Positions 35,843-46,177 of a stretch of DNA of 64,000 nt are shown piece after piece. A program made the position numbers and the translations under genes. Position 1 is the stretch's first letter; the number at the start of each line of letters is the position of its first letter. A model generated the notes under the pieces. It ran no database searches. It was given only the letters and a program-made list of their open reading frames with translations, and was not told the origin of the DNA. The stretch is from Pyrinomonas methylaliphatogenes (GTDB taxonomy: Bacteria > Acidobacteriota > Blastocatellia > Pyrinomonadales > Pyrinomonadaceae), in the NCBI RefSeq assembly GCF_000820845.2, contig NZ_CBXV010000004.1, forward strand, positions 62,001-126,000, written 5' to 3'.

Positions 35843-36946
35843 GTGCGTAGCTTGAGGATCGGGATCTCGATTTTCGTCGCTTTCTTATCATTCGGGTTGA
35901 TCTCTTGCAACCGTCAAAGCGCTCATGTCGCTGATGGTGTCGCCGCGACGGTCAACGGGCGGAGCATCATGCTGAGCGAAGTCGATCGCATCATCAGCCA
36001 ACAGACGGGCGGACAGCAAGCGCAGCTATCGCCGCTCGAATTGGCTGCGGCTCGATTGCAGGTGCTCGATGGGCTGATCCAACAAGAAGTGCTCTTCCAA
36101 CGCGCTGAGAAGGAAGGGTTGCTGCCGACTGAGGATGAGATCACGCAAGCGATCAATTCGGAGAAGATCCAGCGCAACATGACGGAGGAAGAGTTCCAGC
36201 GCATGTTGCGCGAATCAGGTCAGACTGAACAGGCTTTGCGTGAGACGGTGCGCAAACAGTTGGCCATCCAGAAACTTCAAGATAAAGTGATCGGCAAGAT
36301 CGCGATCAGCGACAAGGAGGTTGAGGATTTTTACAACAACAACAAGCAGCAGTTCGTCAACGCGCGCGGTGTCGGGCTGGCGAACATCGTCGTCGATCCG
36401 CAGGATAACGGCTATCAGGATGACGCCAAAAACGAGGCGGAGGCCAAGCTGAAAATCGACGAGATATATCAGCGCCTTAAGACGGGAAATGCCGATTTCG
36501 CGACGGTCGCCCGCGCGCGCAGCGAGGATCCGAGCAACGTGCGCGGCGGCGATATCGGATTTGCGACGGAAGAGCAGTTGAGGCAGGCCGGATTCCCGCA
36601 AGATCTGATCAACAAGTTCTTCAATTCGATGCAGGTTGGCGACATCACTCCGCCGATCAAATTCCCCAATGGGCGTTGGTACATCTTCAAGCTCACGGAC
36701 AAGCGCTTGCAGACGGAGAACTTGACGCTCGACAGTCCGGGCGTGCGCGACCAGATCAAGAACGCGTTGATCAATCAACGCAGATCCCTGCTTAACGCCG
36801 CCTTGCTCGAAGTGGCGATGAACGAGGCGAAGATCGTCAACTACTTGGCGCGCAACATGCTCAACAGTCCGAACAACCTGAGCGGCGTGCGTCCTGCGCC
36901 AGCCGCGACGGCGCAGCCGACCGGTTCGGCGAGCCCGCAGAAGTAG
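35843..36946 (+). CDS. SurA/PpiC-type periplasmic peptidyl-prolyl isomerase, lipoprotein
   Basis: A 367-residue chaperone-isomerase probably anchored in the membrane by lipid: signal peptide ending GLISCN with lipobox Cys at about 24. A SurA-like N-terminal helical domain follows (VADGVAATVNGRSIMLSEVD, about 30-180), then a parvulin domain (about 180-290) with FATVARARSEDPSNVRGGDI. The C-terminal helix is followed by a Pro/Ala-rich tail. GTG start with AGAGGAAGAGG upstream. It helps fold outer-membrane or secreted proteins. Divergent from rpmB. Confidence 0.88.
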   Translation: MRSLRIGISIFVAFLSFGLISCNRQSAHVADGVAATVNGRSIMLSEVDRIISQQTGGQQAQLSPLELAAARLQVLDGLIQQEVLFQRAEKEGLLPTEDEITQAINSEKIQRNMTEEEFQRMLRESGQTEQALRETVRKQLAIQKLQDKVIGKIAISDKEVEDFYNNNKQQFVNARGVGLANIVVDPQDNGYQDDAKNEAEAKLKIDEIYQRLKTGNADFATVARARSEDPSNVRGGDIGFATEEQLRQAGFPQDLINKFFNSMQVGDITPPIKFPNGRWYIFKLTDKRLQTENLTLDSPGVRDQIKNALINQRRSLLNAALLEVAMNEAKIVNYLARNMLNSPNNLSGVRPAPAATAQPTGSASPQK

Positions 36947-36994
36947 CGCTCGATGGTCCGGTGGTGATCGATCGCTTGGAGTTCTGACGCTTCG

Positions 36995-38890
36995 ATGCTC
37001 TTTCGACTCACAGACGTACGCAAAGCCTACGGCGGTCAAGAGGTTTTGCGCGGCCTCTCATTGCAAGTCAATGCTGGCGAGCGCGTCGGGCTCGTCGGGC
37101 GTAACGGGGCCGGTAAAACGACCATCTTTCGCTTGATCGCCGGAGATGAGGTCCCGGATAGCGGCGAGGTGACGCGCGCACGCAACATCCGTCTCGGCAT
37201 GCTCGCGCAACACGTGGAGTTCGAGCCAGACGCGACCGTCCATGAAGTCGCCCTCTCGGCTTTCGGCGAACTTCAGCGGATCGAGCGCGAGATGCGTGCG
37301 CTCGAACATCGCATGGCCGAAGGCGCGGACGACTTAGAGCGCGTGCTCGACCGCTACAGCGAACTTCAGCATCGCTTCGAGCGCGAGGGGGGATTCGAGT
37401 ATGCGGCGCGGGCTGAGGCCGTGTTGGAGGGGCTGGGATTTGGGCGAGAGACTTGGTCGTTAGAGACCGCGAAGCTTTCCGGCGGGCAGAAGAATCGCCT
37501 GGGCTTGGCGCGCCTCCTCCTTTCCTCCCCTGACGTCCTGTTGCTCGATGAGCCGACGAACCATTTGGATACGGCGGCGGTCGAGTGGCTCGAGGAGTTC
37601 CTCGAAAACTATCCGTCGGCCTATGTGATCATCAGCCACGATCGTTACCTTCTCGATCGAGTTTGTGAGCGGATCATTGAGGTCGAGGGGGGCAGAGCGA
37701 CGAGCTATACGGGCAACTATACGCGTTACATCATTGAGCGCGAAGCGCGGCGCGAAGCGCAGCGTCGCGCCTACGAGCAGCAGCAGGAGTTCATCGCGCG
37801 TACCGAAGAGTTCATTCGCCGCAATATCGCGGGGCAGAAGACGAAACAGGCGAAATCGCGGCGGAAGATGTTGGAGCGATTGGAGCGCATCGAAGCCGTG
37901 CGTGAGGAACGTGCGAGCGGCGACTTCAGTCTGCGTGAGATAGTGCGCGCCGGAACGCAAGTCCTCACGCTTGAGGATTTGAGCATCGGATACGATGAAC
38001 GCGCTCTCGCCTGCGGCATAAACCTTCTTCTGCGGCGCGGCGAGTCCCTCGGCATCATCGGGCCGAACGGTTCGGGCAAGACGACTTTCGTCAAAACGCT
38101 CCTCGGAAAGCTCGCTCCGCTCGCCGGCGAAGTGCGTTGGGGGACCAACGTGCGGATCGGATACTATGCGCAGCAGCTCGACGATCTCGACCCGCGCAAC
38201 GAGGTCATCATGGAGTTGCGGCGCGTCGCGCCATCGACGGCGACGGCGGGCGAGCTTCGGTCTTTCCTCGCGCGCTTCCTCTTCACGGGGGATGACGTTT
38301 ACAAAAGAGTCGGCGACCTATCGGGGGGCGAACGCGGTCGGCTCGCGCTCGCCAAACTCATCTATTCGCGGGACAACGTCCTTGTTCTGGATGAGCCGAC
38401 GAATCATCTCGATATCCCTTCGCGCGAAGCGCTGGAGGCGGCGCTCGACGAATACCCCGGGACGATCATCGTCATCAGCCACGATCGTTACTTTCTGGAC
38501 CGCATCGTGACGCAGATCCTCGCCTTCGACGGGCAAGGTCAGGTCGAACATTTTCTCGGCAATTACACCGAGTATCACGCTTGGAAAAAGGCGCAGAAAG
38601 CGATGCCTGTCGAAGAGCGGAAGCGGAGCGATAAGCGCGAGCACCCGCGGCGCAAAGGTGGCGAGCGAAGAGCGGAGCCGGCTCGCGATGTGAGCGCCAT
38701 CGAAGCGGAGATCGAGGAACAGGAAGCGTGCCTTAAGGCGGTGGCGGAAGAGATGGCGAAAGCCGAAACGGCTTGCGATCCGCTGCGCCTGCGCAGTCTG
38801 CGCGAGGAGTATCAACGGATCGAAGAGCGCTTGTGTAAGCTCTATGAGGAGTGGGAGGCGATCGTCGCCAAAGTCGAAGGCGTTGCTTGA
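36995..38890 (+). CDS. ABC-F family ATPase (Uup-like translation factor)
   Basis: A 631-residue cytosolic protein with two ABC domains and no membrane part. Domain 1: Walker A GRNGAGKTT near residue 38, signature LSGGQKNRLGLARLL, Walker B DEPTNHLD. The inter-domain linker is the charged P-site tRNA interaction helix (GQKTKQAKSRRKMLERLERI). Domain 2: GPNGSGKTT and LSGGERGRLALAKLI. The C-terminal coiled coil (ERRAEPARDVSAIEAEIEEQ) matches Uup. Such proteins act on the ribosome during stalled or difficult translation. The gene ends at the tRNA promoter: the stop codon lies inside the -35 box. Confidence 0.93.
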   Translation: MLFRLTDVRKAYGGQEVLRGLSLQVNAGERVGLVGRNGAGKTTIFRLIAGDEVPDSGEVTRARNIRLGMLAQHVEFEPDATVHEVALSAFGELQRIEREMRALEHRMAEGADDLERVLDRYSELQHRFEREGGFEYAARAEAVLEGLGFGRETWSLETAKLSGGQKNRLGLARLLLSSPDVLLLDEPTNHLDTAAVEWLEEFLENYPSAYVIISHDRYLLDRVCERIIEVEGGRATSYTGNYTRYIIEREARREAQRRAYEQQQEFIARTEEFIRRNIAGQKTKQAKSRRKMLERLERIEAVREERASGDFSLREIVRAGTQVLTLEDLSIGYDERALACGINLLLRRGESLGIIGPNGSGKTTFVKTLLGKLAPLAGEVRWGTNVRIGYYAQQLDDLDPRNEVIMELRRVAPSTATAGELRSFLARFLFTGDDVYKRVGDLSGGERGRLALAKLIYSRDNVLVLDEPTNHLDIPSREALEAALDEYPGTIIVISHDRYFLDRIVTQILAFDGQGQVEHFLGNYTEYHAWKKAQKAMPVEERKRSDKREHPRRKGGERRAEPARDVSAIEAEIEEQEACLKAVAEEMAKAETACDPLRLRSLREEYQRIEERLCKLYEEWEAIVAKVEGVA

Positions 38891-38916
38891 CAGCGGGAAA
38901 ACCTCTCTGTTACTTT
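38887..38916 (+). promoter_or_regulatory. Promoter of tRNA-Val
   Basis: Consensus TTGACA (38887-38892) and TACTTT (38911-38916) with an 18 bp spacer. The -35 box overlaps the stop codon of the ABC-F gene. The transcript would begin near 38923, about 23 nt before the tRNA. Confidence 0.65.
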
Positions 38917-38946
38917 AATCTGCCGCTGAAAGTTCGCAAAACGTGT

Positions 38947-39021
38947 AGGCGCGTAGCTCAGGGGTAGAGCGCTACTTTGACACGGTAGAGGTCAGCGGTT
39001 CAAATCCGCTCGCGCCTACCA
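38947..39021 (+). tRNA. tRNA-Val (anticodon GAC)
   Basis: A complete 75 nt cloverleaf. Acceptor AGGCGCG pairs with CGCGCCT, the D-stem is GCTC/GAGC, the anticodon stem is CTACT/GGTAG around loop TTGACAC, and the T-arm is AGCGG-TTCAAAT-CCGCT. Discriminator A and an encoded CCA end the gene. The anticodon GAC in the 7 nt loop reads GUC/GUU valine codons. Confidence 0.97.
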
Positions 39022-39056
39022 TTCAGACAAGATCTCCGGCTCGAAGCTCCCGAAGT

Positions 39057-39082
39057 CCTTCGACCGCTGGAGCGGTCGAAGG
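39057..39082 (+). terminator. Palindromic hairpin after tRNA-Val
   Basis: A perfect 12 bp inverted repeat, CCTTCGACCGCT and AGCGGTCGAAGG, separated by two bases, 35 bp past the tRNA. There is no U-run. It may mark the end of the tRNA transcript or lie in the thrS leader. Confidence 0.5.
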
Positions 39083-39211
39083 CGCTTCCGCTGGACTAAC
39101 CTTGAAGCGAAAAACGCTATTTGCGACGGCTAGATCAGCGTGGTGCCAGCAGCGAGGGCGAGCAGCATTCTTCGTGCTTCTCCATAGCCCTCCGTCATCG
39201 AGCGATAACGG

Positions 39212-41215
39212 ATGAGTGAGATCAGAGTTCGACTGAACGGTGAAGCGGTGTCGCTTCCGGCACCGATCACGATCGTTGAAGCGTTGCGGCGATTGGACCG
39301 CGAGCTGGCCAATCGAGCGTTGGCAGCTAAAGTCAACGGGCGCGAGGTCGATCTCAGTTACGAGCTGAAGCCGAACGGAGCTGAGGTGGTCCAGATCGAA
39401 CCGATCCTGCCGCAAACGGACGAAGGGCTGGCTCTATTGCGCCATTCGACCGCGCATCTGCTTGCTGCCGCTGTGCTCGACCTGTTTCCAGGGACGAAGC
39501 TCGGCATCGGTCCCGCCTTGCTCGACGACCCGCGCGGCGGCTTCTTCTACGACATCATCGCGCCGCGACCCTTAACCGAAGAGGACCTGCCGGCGATCGA
39601 GCGGCGCATGCGCGAGATCGCCAAGCGGAACTTCGCCTATCGGCGCGAAGAGATACCGAAAGCCGAAGCCTTACGCATCTTTGCCGAACGCGACGAGCCT
39701 TTGAAGTGCGAGTTGATCGAAGAGAAGGGCGGCGATGTGGTGAGCGTCTACTATATCGATGGGACGCCGTTCATAGACTTTTGCACCGGTCCACATGTGC
39801 CCGATACGAGCAAACTGCGCGCCTTCAAACTCCTCTCCATCGCCGGGGCCTACTGGAAGGGCGATCCATCGCGCCCGCAGATGCAGCGCATCTACGGGAT
39901 CGCCTTCTTCACGCAGGAAGAACTCGACGAGTGGTTGCGCCGGCGCGAGGAGGCCGAACGGCGCGACCATCGCCGATTGGGGCGCGAGCTCGATCTCTTC
40001 TCGATTCAGGAAGAATACGGTCAAGGCTTGATCTTTTGGCATCCGAAGGGTGCCATCGTCCGCAAAGAGATGGAGGATTATCTGCGCGCGGAGTTGCTCC
40101 GGCGCGGTTATGGATTGGTCTTCACTCCGCACATCGCCAAGCGCGAGTTATGGCAGCGGAGCGGACACGAAGAGAATTACGCCGGCTCGATGTTCTCGCC
40201 CTTCGAGTTCGAAGAGGTCGAGTATCGCCTGAAGCCGATGAACTGCCCGTTCCACATCGGCATCTACAAATCGCAGCAACGTTCTTATCGCGATCTGCCG
40301 TTGCGTTACGCCGAGTTCGGCACAGTCTATCGGGCGGAGCTTTCGGGCGTATTGCATGGCTTGCTCCGCGTGCGTGGCTTTACGCAAGATGATGCGCATA
40401 TCTTCTGCACGCCCGAGACGGTGCGCGAAGAGGTCATCGGTTGCGTCGATTTCGCCTTCGAGGTCTTCCGCACCTTCGGCTTCGACAAGTTCAGAGTCGA
40501 GCTCTCGGTGCGCAGCGACGATCAGGACAAACACTACTTGGGCTCGCCCGAAGACTGGGCGCATGCCGAAGCGGCATTGATCGAAGCTTTAGAGGAAAAA
40601 GGCATCCAGTATGAGCGCATAGAGGGCGAAGCGGCTTTCTATGGGCCGAAGATCGATATCAAGGTCGAAGATGCCATCGGGCGTTTGTGGCAGCTTTCGA
40701 CGATTCAACTCGATTTCAATCTGCCGGAGCGCTTCGCGCTCGAGTACATCGGCGAGGACAATCGTCCACACCGTCCGATCATGATCCATCGCGCGCTGTT
40801 CGGCTCGATCGAGCGGTTCTTCGGCGTGTTGATCGAGCATTACGCCGGAGCCTTTCCGCTCTGGCTCGCGCCCGTGCAAGCCATCGTTTTGCCGATCACG
40901 GATCGCGTCAACGATTATGCGGCGCGCGTGGCGCACGCTTTGCGCGAGGCCGGTTTGCGCGTCGAGGCCAACTTGCGCAGCGAGAAGATCGGAGCGAAGA
41001 TCCGCGACGCGCAGTTGCAGAAGATCCCCTTCATGCTCATCGTCGGCGATCGCGAAGCGGCCAGCGAACAAGTGGCCGTGCGCGAAAGGGCGCGTGGCGA
41101 TATCGGCGCAATGAGCATCGCAGATTTCAAAGAGCGCGCGCGACATCTGGTCCAGACGCGCGCCTTGTGTAATTCATTGGAAGGGGCGGGGGGAGCCTCC
41201 CCGCGAGGTCAGTGA
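39212..41215 (+). CDS. thrS: Threonine-tRNA ligase
   Basis: Class II aminoacyl-tRNA synthetase of 667 residues. TGS domain (1-62), editing domain (about 63-225) with [11 protein letters not shown] and [11 protein letters not shown], catalytic domain (about 245-535) with zinc-site Cys in KPMNCPFHI, and later His in the [14 protein letters not shown] motif 3 region, then anticodon-binding domain to 650. All normal. The ATG at 39212 follows AACGG; no strong Shine-Dalgarno is seen. It is followed after 37 bp by infC and the ribosomal protein genes. No T-box could be found upstream. Confidence 0.96.
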   Translation: MSEIRVRLNGEAVSLPAPITIVEALRRLDRELANRALAAKVNGREVDLSYELKPNGAEVVQIEPILPQTDEGLALLRHSTAHLLAAAVLDLFPGTKLGIGPALLDDPRGGFFYDIIAPRPLTEEDLPAIERRMREIAKRNFAYRREEIPKAEALRIFAERDEPLKCELIEEKGGDVVSVYYIDGTPFIDFCTGPHVPDTSKLRAFKLLSIAGAYWKGDPSRPQMQRIYGIAFFTQEELDEWLRRREEAERRDHRRLGRELDLFSIQEEYGQGLIFWHPKGAIVRKEMEDYLRAELLRRGYGLVFTPHIAKRELWQRSGHEENYAGSMFSPFEFEEVEYRLKPMNCPFHIGIYKSQQRSYRDLPLRYAEFGTVYRAELSGVLHGLLRVRGFTQDDAHIFCTPETVREEVIGCVDFAFEVFRTFGFDKFRVELSVRSDDQDKHYLGSPEDWAHAEAALIEALEEKGIQYERIEGEAAFYGPKIDIKVEDAIGRLWQLSTIQLDFNLPERFALEYIGEDNRPHRPIMIHRALFGSIERFFGVLIEHYAGAFPLWLAPVQAIVLPITDRVNDYAARVAHALREAGLRVEANLRSEKIGAKIRDAQLQKIPFMLIVGDREAASEQVAVRERARGDIGAMSIADFKERARHLVQTRALCNSLEGAGGASPRGQ

Positions 41216-41252
41216 CAGGGGCACGCGATGCCCAAAACAAGGAGGTGGAGCT

Positions 41253-41876
41253 ATAGCTAACGGCTATCGAGGTCGCGGAAGGGATAATCGCCTGCCGACG
41301 GTACGCATCAACGAGCGCATACGGGCGCCCGAAGTGCGCGTCGTCGATGAAGACGGGAAACAGCTCGGCATCATGCGCACGCGCGAAGCGCTGATGCTGG
41401 CGCAGGAGCGCGGGTTGGACCTGGTCGAGATCGCGCCGACGGCCAATCCGCCCGTCTGTCGTATCATCGACTATGGCAAGTTTCAGTATGAGGCGAAGAA
41501 GAAGGCCGCCGAAGCCAAAAAGAAACAGGTCGTCATCAACGTCAAAGAGGTCAAGTTCCGACCCGGCACCGACGAGCACGATTACAGCTTCAAGATGAAG
41601 CACGCTCGCGAGTGGCTCGAGGATGGCGACAAGGTGAAGGCTTCAATCTGGTTCCGTGGGCGCGAGATAACGCATCGGGAACTGGGCGAAAAATTGCTCC
41701 AGCGTCTCGAGCAGGATTTGGCCGATGTCGGCGAAGTCGAGGCTCGCCCGCGCATGGAGGGTAACCAGATGTTTCTGGTCTTCGCGCCGAAACGGCATAA
41801 GACGAGCAAAGCCGACAAGAGCGCGCAGCAGAAACAGGGGGCTGCGGAAGGCGAGGGCGCCACTTCGATTTCGTAA
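41253..41876 (+). CDS. infC: Translation initiation factor IF-3 (AUA start)
   Basis: A 207-residue initiation factor that checks the start codon and keeps ribosomal subunits apart. The N-domain begins [15 protein letters not shown], then the linker ([15 protein letters not shown]) and the C-domain ([34 protein letters not shown]), with a polar tail. The best start is ATA at 41253, 6 nt after a full AAGGAGGT: starting there gives the conserved N-terminal segment ([19 protein letters not shown]), which any ATG or GTG start would lose. Rare start codons are known for infC and allow IF3 to limit its own synthesis. A 10-codon ORF (ATG 41228 to TAA 41260) overlaps this start. Confidence 0.94.
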   Translation: MANGYRGRGRDNRLPTVRINERIRAPEVRVVDEDGKQLGIMRTREALMLAQERGLDLVEIAPTANPPVCRIIDYGKFQYEAKKKAAEAKKKQVVINVKEVKFRPGTDEHDYSFKMKHAREWLEDGDKVKASIWFRGREITHRELGEKLLQRLEQDLADVGEVEARPRMEGNQMFLVFAPKRHKTSKADKSAQQKQGAAEGEGATSIS

Positions 41877-41992
41877 AGCTGTCGGGAGGGCGGCCTCATT
41901 CTCCTGTCCGGCGATGAATCGGCTGGAGGGATTACTTTTGTGAACGGGGATTCTCGCACGAGATCATAAGAACGATAAAGAGGGGATCGAAG

Positions 41993-42196
41993 ATGTCCAA
42001 ACTGAAGACGCATAAAGGAGCCGCCAAACGGTTCCGACTGACGGCAACGGGAAAGATCAAGCGCGGCCACAGCCACGCGCGCCATATCTTGACCAAAAAG
42101 AACAGCAAGCGTAAGCGCCATCTGGATATCGACACCTTCGTCGATAAGACGGACGCCAAGCGTATCAAACTGATGTTGCCTTATGGGCGCGAGTGA
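41993..42196 (+). CDS. rpmI: 50S ribosomal protein L35
   Basis: A 67-residue, very basic protein with the family N-terminus [20 protein letters not shown] and the block [15 protein letters not shown]. It lies 116 bp after infC and 44 bp before rplT, the classical infC-rpmI-rplT order. The region between infC and rpmI has hairpin-forming sequence (CGGGAGGGCGG and CTCCTGTCCGG) where L20 could bind its own mRNA, but no specific leader was proven. Confidence 0.97.
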   Translation: MSKLKTHKGAAKRFRLTATGKIKRGHSHARHILTKKNSKRKRHLDIDTFVDKTDAKRIKLMLPYGRE

Positions 42197-42240
42197 AGGG
42201 TTGACCGCTTCATTCATCCGCAAGCTTTCGAGGAGGATCT

Positions 42241-42621
42241 ATGCCTAGAGCGAAACGTGGTAACAAGCGCCTCGAACGGCGCAAGAAGATTCTGCGATTG
42301 GCGAAGGGATATCGCGGGACGAAATCGAAACTTTACCGCGCGGCCAAAGAGTCGGTCGAGCGCGCGCTCCAGTTCGCATACACTGGACGCAAATTGAAGA
42401 AACGCGATTTTCGAAGCCTTTGGATCGTGCGCATCGGGGCCGCGGCGCGTCTGCACGGATTGAACTACTCGCAGTTCATGCACGGGTTGAAGGTGGCGGG
42501 CATCGAACTCGACCGTAAATCGCTCGCCGAATTGGCCGTCAGCCATCCGGATGCGTTCGCGGAGCTCGTCGGGCAGGCGCGCGCCGCTTTAGAGCAGAAA
42601 CCGCAGCGCGCCGCCGCATGA
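42241..42621 (+). CDS. rplT: 50S ribosomal protein L20
   Basis: A 126-residue 23S rRNA-binding protein, essential in early 50S assembly and repressor of its own operon in many bacteria. Sequence features are [39 protein letters not shown] and the C-terminal [15 protein letters not shown] Shine-Dalgarno AGGAGG lies just before the ATG. It ends 9 bp before pheS. Confidence 0.97.
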   Translation: MPRAKRGNKRLERRKKILRLAKGYRGTKSKLYRAAKESVERALQFAYTGRKLKKRDFRSLWIVRIGAAARLHGLNYSQFMHGLKVAGIELDRKSLAELAVSHPDAFAELVGQARAALEQKPQRAAA

Positions 42622-42630
42622 CAGGATGCG

Positions 42631-43716
42631 ATGACGGAAGTGGATCACATCGCGGAGTTGGAGGCGGTACGTAGCGCGTTCGCGCGCGCCTTCGAGCGCT
42701 TCGCGCGCTTCGAAGGTGGTGCCGGCGCCCTTCCGCTGGACGAAGCGGAAAGCGCGTTGCGCGAGCTCAGCGAGCTGCGCGCGCGACACACGGGGCGTAA
42801 GAGCGCGCTGGCCGCGCTCAAAAAGCAGATCGGTCGCGTGCCCGTCGAAGAGCGGGCGGCTTTCGGGCAGAGCGTGCAGCGCCTCGAAGCGGAGATCGAA
42901 ACGCGGCTTGAACGAGTCGAACGCGCGCTCAAGGAAGCGGTCGAACGCCAACGGATCGAACGCGAACGGCTCGATGTCACGTTGCCTGGGCGACGACCGA
43001 GGCGCGGCCATCTGCATCCGATCACCTTGTTGCGGCAGCGCATGGAGGATATCTTCGTCGCGATGGGATACGCGGTGGAGGATGGGCCGGAGATAGAGAC
43101 CGACTTCTACAATTTCGATGCGCTCAACATCCCGCCTTCGCATCCGGCGCGCAGTTCGCAGGATACGTTCTACACGAGCGACGGTTTGGCGTTGCGCACG
43201 CAGACTTCGCCCGTGCAGATCCACGCCATGCAACGACGGCGTCCGCCGTTGCGCGTCGTCGCGCCCGGCAAAGTCTTCCGCCGTGACACGCCGGATGCGA
43301 CGCACAACCCGATGTTCTTCCAGATCGAAGGCTTGCTCGTCGATCGCGGGATCACGATGGCCCACTTGAAGGGGACCATCGCGGAGTTCGTCCGGCGCAT
43401 GTTCGGGCCGCAGACGCGCACGCGCTTTCGTCCATCCTACTTTCCATTTACCGAACCGAGCGCTGAGGTCGACTACAGTTGCTTCATCTGCAACGGAACA
43501 GGTTGCCGCGTCTGCAAAGGTGTTGGCTGGATCGAACTCGGCGGTTCCGGCATGGTCCACCCGAACGTCCTGCGCGCCGTCGGGATCGATCCGGAAGAGT
43601 TCTCAGGGTTCGCTTTCGGTCTCGGGATAGATCGCATGTGTGCGTTGATGTATGGGCTCGACGATATTCGCCTCCTCTATGAAAACGACGTGCGGTTCTT
43701 GACGCAGTTCGATTGA
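42631..43716 (+). CDS. pheS: Phenylalanine-tRNA ligase alpha subunit
   Basis: The 361-residue catalytic subunit of the alpha2-beta2 PheRS. An N-terminal coiled coil (about 30-95) is followed by the class II domain: [19 protein letters not shown], motif 2 area with [13 protein letters not shown], and motif 3 near the end with [16 protein letters not shown]. The Cys cluster [17 protein letters not shown] is notable: a small zinc-like knuckle seen in some bacterial PheS proteins. It starts 9 bp after rplT and ends 10 bp before pheT; same transcript. Confidence 0.96.
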   Translation: MTEVDHIAELEAVRSAFARAFERFARFEGGAGALPLDEAESALRELSELRARHTGRKSALAALKKQIGRVPVEERAAFGQSVQRLEAEIETRLERVERALKEAVERQRIERERLDVTLPGRRPRRGHLHPITLLRQRMEDIFVAMGYAVEDGPEIETDFYNFDALNIPPSHPARSSQDTFYTSDGLALRTQTSPVQIHAMQRRRPPLRVVAPGKVFRRDTPDATHNPMFFQIEGLLVDRGITMAHLKGTIAEFVRRMFGPQTRTRFRPSYFPFTEPSAEVDYSCFICNGTGCRVCKGVGWIELGGSGMVHPNVLRAVGIDPEEFSGFAFGLGIDRMCALMYGLDDIRLLYENDVRFLTQFD

Positions 43717-43726
43717 TGTCCGCTCT

Positions 43727-45817
43727 ATGTTGATCAGCTACAACTGGCTTCGGGAACTGGTCCGGTTCGAGCTTTCGCCGCGCGAGTTGGCCAAGCGGCT
43801 GACGATGATCGGTTTGGCCGTGGACACGGTGCGCGAGGCGGGCGATGACTATATCCTCGAATTCGACCTTACTTCGAACCGACCGGATTGCCTTTCGCAT
43901 CTCGGCGTCGCGCGTGAAGTGGCCGCATTGGTCGGCGCGCGCGTGCATCTGCCCGAGGCGAAAATCCCTTCGCTTCGCGGGCGCGCGGGTGAGTTGATCT
44001 CGGTCGAGATCGAGGAACCGGATCTATGTCCGCGTTACACGGCGCGCATCGTGCGTAACGTGCGGATCGCCCCATCGCCCGAGTGGTTGGCGGATCGTTT
44101 GCAGAAGATCGGGCAGCGCCCGATCAACAACGTCACGGATATCACCAACTACGTCCTTCACGAACAGGGGCAACCGCTCCACGCTTTCGATCTCGACCGT
44201 TTGAGGGGAAGAAAGATCATCGTGCGATGCGCGCGCCGCGGCGAACGGATTTTGACGCTCGATGGCGTCGAGCGCGAGTTGGCCGCACAGATGTTGGTGA
44301 TCGCCGACGCGGAGCGGCCAGTTGCCATCGCCGGTGTGATGGGCGGAGAAGAGGCGTCTATCCATGAGACGACGCGCAACGTTCTGATCGAGAGCGCGTA
44401 CTTCGATCCGTTGACGGTGCGAAGGACGGCCCGCGCGCTCGATCTTCATACGGAATCATCACATCGTTTCGAACGCGGCGCTGATCCGGAAGCAGCGTTG
44501 CGTGCCCAAGAGCGCGCCATCGCGCTCATTTGCGAGATCGCGGGCGGCGAAGCGACCGAGGACGCGCTCGATCTTTATCCGCGTCCGATCGTCAGACCGG
44601 TCGTCGCGCTTCGTCCATCGCGCGTCGAAGCCCTTACCGGAGTCGCCGTTCCCGAAGAGGATATCATCCGCATTCTGACTGCGCTCGGATTCCATCTGAA
44701 AGATGGTGAGCGGATCGAGGTCGCTGCTGCGGAGCAGCCTTTGCGTTTTATCACTCCGTCGTGGCGCGTCGATATCGAGCGCGAAGAGGATCTGGTCGAA
44801 GAGGTCGCGCGCCATCGCGGGTACGAGAAGATACCGGAAGAGTTGCCCGCTTCGAAGAACGTCGGCGAATACCTCTACGGCGAAGAACGTCGCCGCACCG
44901 CGCGACGCGCGCTCGCCGCTTTGGGGTTCGATGAAGCGATCAGCTTCAGTTTCATCAATTCAGCTTACGAGCATGGATTTGCGCCGTTGCCGACGCTCGG
45001 CGGTGACGAAGTGGAATTCGTGAAGGTGAGCAATCCGATCATCGAAGGGGTGACTTTGATGCGGGCCAGTCTCGTGCCCGGATTGCTCGAAGCTGTGCGC
45101 CATAACTTCAATCACGGCACACGCGATGTTCGGCTGTTCGAATTGGGGCGCGTCTTCGCGCGAGATCCGCATGGGGAGCGCCCGCGCGAACGCGAGAGCT
45201 TGGGATTAGTAGCGACCGGTGGAGCATTGGAGGAGGGACGCGCCCTGGCGCAACGTGCGCTGGACTTTTACGATGTGAAGGGCGCGCTCGAGGCGGCGAG
45301 CGAAGCGATGGCGGCGCCGCGTTTGGAGTTCGAAGAGGCGCGCGTCGCGCATCTACGCGAAGGTCAAGCGGCGCTCGTCCGGTTGAACGGGCGCGCGATC
45401 GGTTACATAGGACGCTTAGCCGAAAGCGTCGCCGCGCAATTCAAGTTCAAACAGCCAGTTTACGTCGCCGAAATTGATCTCACTTCGTTACTCGAAGCCG
45501 AAGCGCGCAAGGTGCGCTATGCGCCGCTTCCGCGCTATCCGGCGATCGTGCGCGATCTTTCCATCATCATCGAACGAAGGATATCATGGGCGGCGATCCG
45601 TCGCGCCGTGCTCGCGCTCGGTTTGGCCTACTTGCGGAGCGTCGAATTCGCCGACGTTTACGAAGGTCAAGGCGTGCCGGAAGGGCACCGGTCGCTCACG
45701 CTCCGTTTGGAGTATCGCGCCGACGATCGCACGTTGCGCGATGATGAAGTGGACCGCATGCATGAGGTGATAGTGCGCAAGTTGAAGGATGAATTCGGCG
45801 CACAATTGCGGCAGTGA
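43727..45817 (+). CDS. pheT: Phenylalanine-tRNA ligase beta subunit, short form
   Basis: Beta subunit of PheRS, 696 residues against about 790-800 in E. coli. The usual N-terminal tRNA-binding OB-fold (about residues 40-150) is missing: the N-terminal part ([18 protein letters not shown]) goes directly to [21 protein letters not shown]3/B4 editing, B5 ([18 protein letters not shown]) and the FDX-ACB anticodon domain ([20 protein letters not shown] at the C-terminus) are present. The frame is unbroken, so this is a natural short form; shorter PheT proteins occur in some lineages. It ends the translation block, just before the zapB-like gene's promoter. Confidence 0.93.
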   Translation: MLISYNWLRELVRFELSPRELAKRLTMIGLAVDTVREAGDDYILEFDLTSNRPDCLSHLGVAREVAALVGARVHLPEAKIPSLRGRAGELISVEIEEPDLCPRYTARIVRNVRIAPSPEWLADRLQKIGQRPINNVTDITNYVLHEQGQPLHAFDLDRLRGRKIIVRCARRGERILTLDGVERELAAQMLVIADAERPVAIAGVMGGEEASIHETTRNVLIESAYFDPLTVRRTARALDLHTESSHRFERGADPEAALRAQERAIALICEIAGGEATEDALDLYPRPIVRPVVALRPSRVEALTGVAVPEEDIIRILTALGFHLKDGERIEVAAAEQPLRFITPSWRVDIEREEDLVEEVARHRGYEKIPEELPASKNVGEYLYGEERRRTARRALAALGFDEAISFSFINSAYEHGFAPLPTLGGDEVEFVKVSNPIIEGVTLMRASLVPGLLEAVRHNFNHGTRDVRLFELGRVFARDPHGERPRERESLGLVATGGALEEGRALAQRALDFYDVKGALEAASEAMAAPRLEFEEARVAHLREGQAALVRLNGRAIGYIGRLAESVAAQFKFKQPVYVAEIDLTSLLEAEARKVRYAPLPRYPAIVRDLSIIIERRISWAAIRRAVLALGLAYLRSVEFADVYEGQGVPEGHRSLTLRLEYRADDRTLRDDEVDRMHEVIVRKLKDEFGAQLRQ

Positions 45818-45826
45818 GGTTCGCTC

Positions 45827-45856
45827 TTGCGCTTGGCGCGCACTTGGTCGCATAAT
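45827..45856 (+). promoter_or_regulatory. Promoter of the zapB-like/zapA operon
   Basis: TTGCGC (45827-45832) and CATAAT (45851-45856) with an 18 bp spacer, between pheT and the small coiled-coil gene. The same -35 sequence occurs in the pdhA promoter. Confidence 0.5.
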
Positions 45857-45895
45857 CAAACGCCGAAGCCGAATAACTTCTCCACAGGAGAGGCG

Positions 45896-46177
45896 ATGGT
45901 GGGACTGACGGGGCTGGAGAAATTCTCACATCTTGAAGATAAGATCTACCGCACCATCGAGCTGACTAAAGCTTTGCGTCAGGAGAAGGAGAATCTGGAG
46001 CGCGAGTTGGCCTCCTTGCGGCGCGAGATGGGAAATCTTTTGAGCGAAAAGGAGAGGCTCGAAGCGCAGGTCGAACGGTTGCTCGCCGAACGCGACACGA
46101 TTCGCATGAAAGTCGAAGCGATGCTCGATGCGATCTCCGTCTTGGATCCTGAAATCGTGGAGCAGGTGCGCAGATGA
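45896..46177 (+). CDS. ZapB-like coiled-coil cell-division protein
   Basis: A 93-residue protein consisting of one long coiled coil (KFSHLEDKIYRTIELTKALR; SLRREMGNLLSEKERLEAQV) with leucines in heptads, and a short C-terminal segment. In size and form it matches ZapB/DUF904, which links to ZapA and FtsZ rings. The start at 45896 follows AGGAGAGG. It overlaps zapA by 4 nt (ATGA), which supports a joint function. The family match is by pattern and context, not by clear sequence identity. Confidence 0.75.
   Translation: MVGLTGLEKFSHLEDKIYRTIELTKALRQEKENLERELASLRREMGNLLSEKERLEAQVERLLAERDTIRMKVEAMLDAISVLDPEIVEQVRR

Noticed and set aside
39022-39211. A T-box leader upstream of thrS
   Set aside because: The T-box sequence and the specifier hairpin were not found; only a simple palindrome is present.
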